Assembly (NCBI GenBank): GCA_000438155.1 | Contig: FR902873.1 | Span: forward strand, 1 to 15,254 | DNA: 15,254 nucleotides | From: Firmicutes bacterium CAG:95 | GTDB taxonomy: Bacteria; Bacillota; Clostridia; Lachnospirales; Lachnospiraceae | Reading direction: 5' to 3' | Shown here: positions 1 to 6,311 of the stretch, piece by piece | How the letters are laid out: every line of letters begins with the position of its first letter | Numbering within the stretch: position 1 is the stretch's first letter | Notes under the pieces: model-generated | Databases searched by the model: none | Seen by the model: the letters and a program-made list of their open reading frames with translations, nothing else | What the model was told of the DNA's origin: nothing | Made by a program: the position numbers and the translations under genes

Positions 1-101
1 GTTTGGCAGAAGTACATCCGGAGCTTGTTTCGGAGTGGTCGGAGGAGAATTTACCGCTTACACCTGATGATATTACCTTTGAAAGAGGGCTTTTCCCATA
101 A
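1..101 (+). CDS. C-terminal fragment, zinc-ribbon-repeat-like protein (partial)
   Basis: The reading frame starting at base 3 stays open to a TAA at 99-101 and gives 32 residues ending in FERGLFP. The segment HPELVSEWSEEN followed by LTPDDITF resembles the start of a treble-clef zinc-ribbon repeat (DUF4379-type), in which 'P-E-L-x-x-E-W' and 'L-T-P-x-D-(V/I)-T' are recurrent. The family would normally continue with a 'G-S-x-K-x-V-W-W' segment. Here the frame ends just before it, so this may be a truncated last repeat. The gene begins outside the window and its function cannot be stated. No terminator is visible after it. Confidence 0.45.
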   Translation, partial: LAEVHPELVSEWSEENLPLTPDDITFERGLFP

Positions 102-143
102 ATGTGCATGGCTCGTAGCGTTCACACAATCTTCACAAAAGAA

Positions 144-170
144 TTAGCACTCGCCTATTGACAGTGCTAA
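144..170 (+). promoter_or_regulatory. CIRCE operator (HrcA binding site) for clpB
   Basis: TTAGCACTC (144-152), a 9-nt spacer and CAGTGCTAA (162-170) match the CIRCE consensus TTAGCACTC-N9-GAGTGCTAA in 17 of 18 arm bases. HrcA is the known repressor that binds CIRCE and releases class I heat-shock genes under stress. The right arm overlaps the -35 box of the clpB promoter, so bound HrcA should block RNA polymerase directly. The single mismatch (C162 for G) is the base that completes a perfect TTGACA. Confidence 0.93.
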
Positions 171-186
171 CAACTAGTGTTATAGT
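158..186 (+). promoter_or_regulatory. sigma-A promoter of clpB
   Basis: TTGACA (158-163) is a perfect -35 box. It is followed by exactly 17 nt and TATAGT (181-186), five of six bases of the -10 consensus. Transcription should begin near 192-194, giving a leader of about 115 nt before clpB. The promoter is embedded in the CIRCE element. Confidence 0.88.
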
Positions 187-288
187 ATCAATAGAACATG
201 AAAAGAGCATGTTTATAAAGTAGTTTCATTGTATATGGGATATCATTGTTACAGATGAGCAGCTTTGAAGCGCTGCATGGAGGATACC

Positions 289-321
289 ATGAGTAGGAGG
301 TGGGCTTATGAATATCAATAA
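289..321 (+). CDS. possible 10-codon leader peptide overlapping the clpB start
   Basis: An ATG at 289 has its own GGAGG (279-283) with a 5-nt spacer and reads MSRRWAYEYQ to a TAA at 319-321. The stop lies 11 nt inside clpB, in a different frame. The AGGAGG at 295-300 that serves clpB lies inside this mini-ORF, so ribosomes translating it would cover or unwind the clpB initiation region. This could be translational coupling, or a chance ATG next to a purine-rich stretch. No peptide family is recognised. Confidence 0.25.
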   Translation: MSRRWAYEYQ

Positions 322-2896
322 ATTTACACAGAAATCAATGGAAGCAGTACAGAACTGCGAGAAGATTGCCAGTGATTACGGCAATCAGGAAATAGAACAG
401 GAGCATCTCCTGTATAGTCTTTTAACCCTTGATGACAGTCTGATCGCCAAGATGATCGAAAAAATGGAAATTGATCCGCAGACCTTTTTGAACCGGGTGG
501 AGGAGCTGATTGAGAAGCGTCCGAAGGTACAGGGCGGTCAGCCTTATGTTGGACAGTATCTGAATAAGGTACTGATTTCCGCAGAGGATGAGATGAAGGT
601 GTTTGGTGATGAATATGTTTCGGTAGAGCATTTATTCCTTGCCATGATCAAGCATCCAAGCTCCACGATTAAGAATCTGTTCAAGGAGTTTGGAATCACC
701 AGAGAGACCTTTTTACAGGCATTATCTACTGTGCGTGGCAATCAGCGGGTAACCTCCGATAATCCGGAAGCAACCTATGACACCCTGGAGAAGTACGGTC
801 AGGATCTTGTGGAGAAAGCAAGAGAGCAGAAGCTTGATCCGGTTATCGGACGTGATGAGGAGATCCGGAATGTGGTTCGTATCCTTTCCCGTAAGACGAA
901 GAATAATCCGGTTCTGATTGGTGAACCGGGTGTTGGTAAGACGGCGGTTGTGGAAGGACTTGCACAGCGGATTGTAAATGGTGATGTTCCGGAAGGATTG
1001 AAGAATAAGAAGATTTTTGCGCTGGATATGGGTGCACTGGTTGCAGGTGCGAAGTATCGTGGTGAATTTGAAGAGCGTCTGAAAGCTGTGCTTGAGGATG
1101 TGAAGAACAGTGATGGTGAGATCATCCTGTTTATTGATGAGCTGCATACGATTGTCGGTGCAGGTAAGACAGACGGTGCACTTGATGCCGGTAATATGCT
1201 CAAGCCGATGCTGGCCCGTGGTGAGCTTCATTGTATCGGTGCGACCACACTGGATGAATACCGTCAGTACATTGAAAAGGATGCGGCCTTGGAACGTCGT
1301 TTCCAGCCGGTTATGGTAGAAGAACCTACCGTAGAAGATACGATTTCCATACTTCGTGGTCTGAAGGATCGTTACGAGGTATATCATGGTGTTAAGATCA
1401 TGGATAATGCACTGGTCAGTGCTGCCGTTCTTTCAAATCGTTATATTTCGGATCGTTTCCTTCCGGATAAAGCGATTGACCTGGTGGATGAGGCCTGTGC
1501 ACTGATTAAGACAGAGCTGGATTCCATGCCGACGGAACTGGATGAGCTTCGTCGTAAGGTTTTACAGATGGAAATAGAAGAAACTGCTTTGAAAAAGGAA
1601 GATGACCGGTTGAGTCAGGAACGTCTGGAAACCCTGCAGAAGGAGCTTGCAGAGCTTCGTGAGGAATACTCCAACCGTATGGCACAGTGGGAGAATGAAA
1701 AGGCTTCCATTGAGAAGCTGCACAAGATCCGTGAGGAAATTGATAATGTGAACAATCAGATTGAGATTGCACAGCGTGAAGGCGACTATGAGAAGCTTTC
1801 GGAATTAAGCTACAGTACGCTTCCTTCCTTGAAGAAGCAGCTGGAAACAGAAGAGGAGCAGGTGAAGAATAAGGATCTTTCGCTGGTTCACGAGAGTGTA
1901 TCCGAGGAAGAAATCGCCAGAATCATTTCCCGTTGGACGGGTATTCCGGTAGCCAAACTTACTGAGAGCGAACGGAATAAGACCCTGCATCTGGATGAAG
2001 AGCTACACAAACGTGTTGTCGGACAGGACGAAGGGGTTACGAAGGTAACCGAGGCCATCATCCGTTCGAAGGCAGGAATTAAGGATCCCCGTAAGCCGAT
2101 CGGTTCTTTCCTGTTCTTGGGACCTACCGGTGTTGGTAAGACAGAGCTTGCCAAAGCTCTTGCAGCTGCATTGTTTGATGATGAGAACAATATGGTCCGG
2201 ATTGATATGAGTGAGTATATGGAGAAATACTCCGTGTCCAGACTGATCGGAGCGCCTCCGGGATATGTCGGATATGAGGAAGGTGGACAGTTGACTGAAG
2301 CAGTCAGAAGAAAACCTTACTCCGTTGTCTTATTTGATGAGATCGAAAAAGCACACCCGGATGTATTTAATGTTCTTCTTCAGGTGTTGGATGACGGACG
2401 TGTTACCGACTCGCAGGGTCGTACAGTGGACTTTAAAAACACGATTTTGATTATGACCTCCAACATTGGAGCAACATACCTGTTAGACGGTATTGATCAG
2501 GACGGTAACATTAAACCGGAAGCGGAAGAGATGGTTATGAATGATCTTCGTGCCCATTTCCGTCCGGAGTTCTTAAACCGTCTGGATGAAACGATCCTGT
2601 TCAAGCCTTTGACGAAAGATAACATCGGTGGTATTATCAAACTGATCATTGCCGATCTGAATAAGCGTCTGGCAGACCGGGAGCTCACCGTAGAGCTTTC
2701 CGATGCAGCAGAGCACTTTATTATTGAAGAGGCTTATGATCCGGTTTATGGTGCAAGACCTTTGAAGCGTTATATCCAGAAATATGTAGAAACACTTTCT
2801 GCAAAGCTGATTCTGGAGGATAAGGTCGATCAGGGAGATATCATTTACATTGATGTGGATGGCGATCATCTGACTGCAGGTGTGAGGAAATCGTGA
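308..2896 (+). CDS. clpB: ATP-dependent chaperone ClpB (protein disaggregase)
   Basis: This 862-residue Hsp100 ATPase has the usual ClpB length. Hexameric ClpB works with DnaK to pull polypeptides out of aggregates in the cytoplasm. The domains run in order: Clp N-domain (about 1-150), AAA1 with Walker A GEPGVGKT (205-212) and Walker B ILFIDEL (273-279), a long charged coiled-coil M-domain (about 400-525), AAA2 with Walker A GPTGVGKT (605-612) and Walker B VVLFDEI (673-679), and the sensor-2 motif GARPLKR (815-821). The M-domain and the absence of a ClpP-binding loop motif separate it from ClpA and ClpC. The start is set by AGGAGG at 295-300 with a 7-nt spacer. A CIRCE element and sigma-A promoter upstream indicate HrcA control. 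There is no terminator between it and the next gene. Confidence 0.97.
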   Translation: MNINKFTQKSMEAVQNCEKIASDYGNQEIEQEHLLYSLLTLDDSLIAKMIEKMEIDPQTFLNRVEELIEKRPKVQGGQPYVGQYLNKVLISAEDEMKVFGDEYVSVEHLFLAMIKHPSSTIKNLFKEFGITRETFLQALSTVRGNQRVTSDNPEATYDTLEKYGQDLVEKAREQKLDPVIGRDEEIRNVVRILSRKTKNNPVLIGEPGVGKTAVVEGLAQRIVNGDVPEGLKNKKIFALDMGALVAGAKYRGEFEERLKAVLEDVKNSDGEIILFIDELHTIVGAGKTDGALDAGNMLKPMLARGELHCIGATTLDEYRQYIEKDAALERRFQPVMVEEPTVEDTISILRGLKDRYEVYHGVKIMDNALVSAAVLSNRYISDRFLPDKAIDLVDEACALIKTELDSMPTELDELRRKVLQMEIEETALKKEDDRLSQERLETLQKELAELREEYSNRMAQWENEKASIEKLHKIREEIDNVNNQIEIAQREGDYEKLSELSYSTLPSLKKQLETEEEQVKNKDLSLVHESVSEEEIARIISRWTGIPVAKLTESERNKTLHLDEELHKRVVGQDEGVTKVTEAIIRSKAGIKDPRKPIGSFLFLGPTGVGKTELAKALAAALFDDENNMVRIDMSEYMEKYSVSRLIGAPPGYVGYEEGGQLTEAVRRKPYSVVLFDEIEKAHPDVFNVLLQVLDDGRVTDSQGRTVDFKNTILIMTSNIGATYLLDGIDQDGNIKPEAEEMVMNDLRAHFRPEFLNRLDETILFKPLTKDNIGGIIKLIIADLNKRLADRELTVELSDAAEHFIIEEAYDPVYGARPLKRYIQKYVETLSAKLILEDKVDQGDIIYIDVDGDHLTAGVRKS

Positions 2897-2999
2897 GCAG
2901 ATTAAGGACAGAGATGGCATTACTTTTTAGCATGTTGTAATAGAAAATGAGATCATACCTGCAGGGTAACAGGACAAGTACAGAAGGGAGAAAAGAACC

Positions 3000-3188
3000 A
3001 TGGAATTACCACAGGATGCGAATATCCTTTTAAGCTATGTGAATCTGAAGCTGCGTGACTTTTATTCAAGTCTGGATGCCATGTGTGAGGATTTGGACGA
3101 AAGCAGGGCGCAGATTGAAGAAAAGTTATCCGGAATCGGGTATGGGTATGATCCGGAGAAAAACCAGTTCGTGTCATGCATGTCATAA
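3000..3188 (+). CDS. DUF4250 domain-containing small protein
   Basis: This 62-residue soluble, acidic protein fits the DUF4250 family, a short domain found mainly in Clostridia. The recognisable core is 'ILLSYVNLKLRDFYSSLD' followed by a second half with 'EEKLSGIGYGYDPEKNQFV'. No catalytic motif, signal peptide or membrane segment is seen, and the family's function is unknown. GGGAG at 2988-2992 sits 7 nt before the ATG. The gene lies 103 nt after clpB with no intervening terminator and is followed by a strong one at 3205-3241. It is therefore probably the second gene of the HrcA-controlled clpB transcript. Confidence 0.82.
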   Translation: MELPQDANILLSYVNLKLRDFYSSLDAMCEDLDESRAQIEEKLSGIGYGYDPEKNQFVSCMS

Positions 3189-3204
3189 CGCATACGTGCA
3201 TAGG

Positions 3205-3241
3205 ATAGAGTGAGATTATGGAAAGGTCTCACTCTATTTTT
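3205..3241 (+). terminator. intrinsic terminator of the clpB-DUF4250 unit
   Basis: A perfect 11-bp stem, ATAGAGTGAGA (3205-3215) with TCTCACTCTAT (3227-3237), encloses an 11-nt loop and runs into five T residues (3237-3241). It sits 16 nt after the DUF4250 stop. The loop contains the ATG at 3218 used as the longest start of the next gene, and the in-frame ATG at 3242 follows the T-tract directly. Confidence 0.88.
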
Positions 3242-3925
3242 ATGGAAAAAAGTTTCAATGTCTGGTTATGGATGGCGGGAGCGTTTGCTGTCTTGTGTCT
3301 TATTGGAAGTGCGGTCAGAGCAGAGAGCCTCGGAACAGTGCAGGTGATTGGAAGTGCGGAAGCGGAAAATGTAAAGAAAATTGCCCTCACGTTTGATGAT
3401 GGACCGCATCCTGTCTATACACCGGTTCTGCTGGACGGACTTGCGAAACGGAAGGTAAAAGCAACCTTTTTTATTACCGGAGAAAATGCGGAAGCCTGTC
3501 CGGAGCTTATAAAACGGATGCAGGAGGAGGGGCATCTGATTGGCAACCATACTTACAGCCATATCCAGCTTACGCAGGATAACAGAGAGCAGTTTAAGGC
3601 AGAGCTTATGAAGACAAACACCATCATTGAGGAGATTACCGGACAGGGAGTGACCTATGTACGCCCGCCATACGGCAGCTGGGATAAAAGCTTTGAAAAG
3701 GAGCTGAATATGATACCGGTGCTGTGGAGCATTGATCCGCTGGACTGGTGCTGTGATGATGCAGCCTGTGTGGTGCGTAAGGTAGAGAGCGCAGCAGAGG
3801 AGAATGCCATTATTCTGCTTCATGATTCGTATCCATCGACTGTGACAGCAGCATTACAGATTGTGGATGATCTGCAAAAGCAGGGGTATGTGTTTGTTAC
3901 GGTGGAAGAAATCTTGTTTGATTAG
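3218..3925 (+). CDS. exported polysaccharide deacetylase (NodB / CE4 family)
   Basis: CE4 metal-dependent deacetylases remove N- or O-acetyl groups from peptidoglycan or other cell-surface glycans. All five motifs are visible (235-residue numbering): TFDDG 58-62 (catalytic base and metal Asp), HTYSH 111-115 (metal His pair), RPPYG 149-153, DPLDW 173-177 and LLHD 200-203 (catalytic His). A hydrophobic N-terminus (VWLWMAGAFAVLCLIGSAVRA) is a signal peptide or anchor, so it acts outside the membrane. The start is uncertain. ATG 3218 has only a weak AGAGTGAG upstream, and that lies in a terminator stem. ATG 3242 (MEKSFNVW) gives a cleaner signal peptide but has no ribosome binding site. A PdaB- or PgdA-like role is possible, but the substrate cannot be assigned. 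Confidence 0.9.
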   Translation: MERSHSIFMEKSFNVWLWMAGAFAVLCLIGSAVRAESLGTVQVIGSAEAENVKKIALTFDDGPHPVYTPVLLDGLAKRKVKATFFITGENAEACPELIKRMQEEGHLIGNHTYSHIQLTQDNREQFKAELMKTNTIIEEITGQGVTYVRPPYGSWDKSFEKELNMIPVLWSIDPLDWCCDDAACVVRKVESAAEENAIILLHDSYPSTVTAALQIVDDLQKQGYVFVTVEEILFD

Positions 3926-3928
3926 CAG

Positions 3929-3958
3929 TTGAAAGTCATACAAAATCTGTTGTATAAT
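3929..3958 (+). promoter_or_regulatory. promoter of the formate/nitrite channel - rarA unit
   Basis: TTGAAA (3929-3934), an 18-nt spacer and a perfect TATAAT (3953-3958) lie just after the deacetylase stop. The predicted transcript starts near 3964-3966, about 57 nt before the channel gene's ATG. Confidence 0.7.
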
Positions 3959-3964
3959 AAAAAA

Positions 3965-3990
3965 GTATGGGTCTGAATATCAGAGCATAC
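3965..3990 (+). other. 5' stem-loop at the start of the channel-rarA transcript
   Basis: GTATG (3965-3969) pairs with CATAC (3986-3990), and TCTGA (3972-3976) pairs with TCAGA (3980-3984) around a 3-nt ATA loop, with a small GG/G internal bulge. It falls at the predicted +1. No T-tract follows, so it is not a terminator. A transcript-stabilising 5' hairpin is one possibility. Confidence 0.4.
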
Positions 3991-4021
3991 CTCAGAATAA
4001 AAGACAGATGGAGAATTCTAT

Positions 4022-4867
4022 ATGCATTCACCGTTAGAAATAGCGAAGAATTTTGTTGAAATCGGAATCCATAAGGTAAGGATGTCTGCATTGAAAATGC
4101 TGGCACTCGGTATCTTTGCAGGAATTTATATTGCGTTTGCAGGAATTGCTTCAACGACATCCTCTGCAACGATCCAGAACGCATCGGTAGCACGGCTCGT
4201 AAGCGCCTGTGTGTTCCCTGCCGGAATGGCGATGGTTCTGATTGCCGGAAGTGAGCTTTTTACCGGAAATAATCTGATTATAATTTCTGTTCTTCAAAAG
4301 AAGGTTACCTGGCTTCAGATGCTGAAGAACTGGGGAATGGTTTTTATGGGGAACTTCATCGGAGCCTCTTTTGTGGCTTTCATGGTGGTTTATGCCGGAA
4401 TCCCTGAACTGTATGGCGGTGTGCTGGGAGAAAAGATGGTTGCTGCTGCACTTTTCCGTGTAAATCAGTCCTTTGGAGAGGCCTTTGCACGAGGAGTGCT
4501 TTGTAATATTTTAGTATGTATTGCCGTATGGGCGGCATTTGCAGCAAAGAAGGTATCCGGGAAGCTCCTGATGAGCTTCTGGCCGGTCATGCTCTTTGTG
4601 TTGTGTGGCTTTGAACACAGCATTGCAGACATTTATTTTGGAGTATCCGGACTTTTGACAATGGACAAATACGGAATCTCCGCACCGGAGCTTACAACAG
4701 CTGCCTTTTTACTTAAGAATTTACTTCCTGTTACCCTTGGTAACATCGTTGGTGGAGCGGGAATTGTAGGCTGTGGCTACTGGGCAGTCTACCTGCGTCA
4801 TACCCCGGGCTTTGCAGAACCAATCGAAGCAGAGCAGGAAGAAATCGATGGTGCCGAGGAGTATTAA
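4022..4867 (+). CDS. formate/nitrite transporter (FNT) family channel
   Basis: FNT proteins are pentameric inner-membrane channels for formate, nitrite, hydrosulfide or similar small anions. At 281 residues this is the normal size, with six predicted membrane helices. Family marks include the N-terminal 'SPLEIAKNFVEIG' helix, GSELFTGN at 76-83 (the TM2 signature) and CGFEHSIAD around the central pore histidine H199. The charged C-terminus is cytoplasmic. GGAG at 4011-4014 lies 7 nt before the ATG. The gene has a good promoter just upstream, and rarA follows 3 nt after its stop. In a fermentative Clostridium formate (FocA-like) is a reasonable substrate guess. The sequence alone does not separate FocA from NirC or FdhC types. 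Confidence 0.93.
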   Translation: MHSPLEIAKNFVEIGIHKVRMSALKMLALGIFAGIYIAFAGIASTTSSATIQNASVARLVSACVFPAGMAMVLIAGSELFTGNNLIIISVLQKKVTWLQMLKNWGMVFMGNFIGASFVAFMVVYAGIPELYGGVLGEKMVAAALFRVNQSFGEAFARGVLCNILVCIAVWAAFAAKKVSGKLLMSFWPVMLFVLCGFEHSIADIYFGVSGLLTMDKYGISAPELTTAAFLLKNLLPVTLGNIVGGAGIVGCGYWAVYLRHTPGFAEPIEAEQEEIDGAEEY

Positions 4868-4870
4868 GCC

Positions 4871-6196
4871 ATGGATTTGTTTGAATATATGAGGAATACC
4901 AATAAAGAAAAAGAATCCCCGTTAGCTGCAAGACTGCGGCCGTCCACACTGGATGAGGTGGTAGGGCAGCAGCATATCATCGGGAAGGACAAGCTTTTGT
5001 ACCGGGCAATTAAGGCAGATAAGCTGAGTTCCCTCATTTTTTACGGACCGCCCGGAACCGGGAAAACCACCCTTGCGAAGGTCATTGCGAATACCACGCA
5101 GGCGGAATTTACCCAGATCAATGCAACCATAGCCGGGAAGAAGGATATGGAGGAGGTTGTCGGGAAGGCCAAAGAGCTGCAGGGGATGTATGGAAAGCGG
5201 ACCATTCTGTTTATCGATGAAATCCATCGTTTCAATAAAGGACAGCAGGACTATCTGCTTCCCTTTGTAGAGGATGGAACAATTATTCTGATTGGCGCAA
5301 CCACAGAGAATCCTTATTTTGAAGTCAATGGAGCGTTGTTATCACGTTCTGTCATTTTTGAATTAAAACCCCTGGATCAGGAAGATATCAGGAAGCTGAT
5401 TTTGCGTGCTGTGCAGGATGAGCAAAAGGGAATGGGGGCATACAATGCCGTGATTGAGGAGGATGCCCTTTCATTTCTTGCACAGCTTTCCGGGGGCGAT
5501 GCAAGGCATGCCTTAAATGCGGTAGAGCTTGGGATTATGACGACGGAGCGTTCGGCAGATGGGAAGATTCATCTGACCCTGCAGGTTGCGCAGGAATGTA
5601 TTCAGCGCCGTGTGCTGCGCTATGATAAAACCGGGGACAATCACTATGATACGATTTCTGCTTTTATCAAAAGTATGAGGGGGTCGGATCCGGATGCCGC
5701 CGTGTATTATCTGGCAAGAATGCTGTATGCCGGAGAAAGCGTCACCTTTATCGCAAGAAGAATGATGATTCACGCAGCAGAGGATGTCGGACTTGCGGAT
5801 CCGCAGGCTTTGCAGGTCGCAACGAATGCAGCTCTTGCAGTAGAACGTGTAGGAATGCCGGAGGCGCAGATTATTTTGTCAGAGGCAGCCATGTATATCG
5901 CATGTGCGCCGAAGAGTGATGCGTGTGTTAAGGCAATAGGAGAAGCCATGAGCGAAGTGGAACGATCCGGGGATCTCCCGATCCCTCCCCATCTGCAGGA
6001 TGCCCATTATAAGGGCGCAGCAAAGCTGGGACATGGAACGGGATATCTGTATCCCCATGAGTATAAAAATAATTATGTGAAGCAGCAGTATCTGCCTTAT
6101 GAGTTAAACGGAAAGGAATTTTATCACCCATCAGGAAACGGCTATGAGGTAAAGATCAGAGAGCACATGAAGAAGATTAGGAACTCTTCCATATAG
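4871..6196 (+). CDS. rarA: replication-associated recombination protein RarA (MgsA)
   Basis: RarA is a clamp-loader-like AAA+ ATPase, homologous to eukaryotic WRIP1, that acts at stalled or gapped replication forks with SSB. Visible motifs in the 441 residues are the N-terminal 'RPSTLDEVVGQQH' box, Walker A GPPGTGKT (59-66), Walker B ILFIDEIHRF (112-121), sensor 1 GATTENP (142-148), an arginine finger in LLSRS (R159), and the family-specific C-terminal block with PPHLQDAHYKGA and HGTGYLYPH. Length is typical. The ribosome binding site GAGGAG lies inside the last codons of the upstream channel gene, whose stop is 3 nt before the ATG, so the two are probably translationally coupled. The last two bases of the TAG stop belong to a dispersed repeat. 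Confidence 0.96.
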   Translation: MDLFEYMRNTNKEKESPLAARLRPSTLDEVVGQQHIIGKDKLLYRAIKADKLSSLIFYGPPGTGKTTLAKVIANTTQAEFTQINATIAGKKDMEEVVGKAKELQGMYGKRTILFIDEIHRFNKGQQDYLLPFVEDGTIILIGATTENPYFEVNGALLSRSVIFELKPLDQEDIRKLILRAVQDEQKGMGAYNAVIEEDALSFLAQLSGGDARHALNAVELGIMTTERSADGKIHLTLQVAQECIQRRVLRYDKTGDNHYDTISAFIKSMRGSDPDAAVYYLARMLYAGESVTFIARRMMIHAAEDVGLADPQALQVATNAALAVERVGMPEAQIILSEAAMYIACAPKSDACVKAIGEAMSEVERSGDLPIPPHLQDAHYKGAAKLGHGTGYLYPHEYKNNYVKQQYLPYELNGKEFYHPSGNGYEVKIREHMKKIRNSSI

Positions 6197-6280
6197 GTCG
6201 AAGCACTTGCTGCTGAGACCGTAAGATGATGATTTGGAATGGATTTTGCATCGTAACTGTGAGGGTACTGAACCAGTTAC
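6195..6280 (+). repeat. dispersed intergenic repeat, copy 1 (short form)
   Basis: This 86-bp segment aligns with 11310-11430: a shared AGGTCGAAGCA start, GACCGTAAG, the block TTGGAATGGATTTTGCATCG and GTACTGAAC near the end. It lacks about 30 bp present in the other copy (one arm of an internal hairpin plus a GAA-looped stem). It also lacks the left terminal inverted repeat. Retained structure: GGTC/GACC enclosing GCA/TGC, and GTAACTG (6253-6259) pairing perfectly with CAGTTAC (6274-6280). It begins inside the rarA stop codon. Confidence 0.85.
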
Positions 6281-6311
6281 AAAGATTAAAAACAAGAAGG
6301 AACACAGTTTG

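Noticed and set aside
192..307. Riboswitch or T-box in the clpB leader
   Set aside because: Only a small GCAGC/GCTGC hairpin near 260-276 is visible. There is no terminator/antiterminator pair or T-box sequence.
722..1387. Long minus-strand open frame (221 codons) inside clpB
   Set aside because: It is antisense to conserved AAA1 coding sequence, has no recognisable domain, and is Cys/Thr/Ile-rich in the way of shadow frames.
3266..3823. 185-codon minus-strand open frame opposite the deacetylase gene
   Set aside because: The plus strand carries all five CE4 motifs, and the antisense product resembles nothing and has no ribosome binding site.
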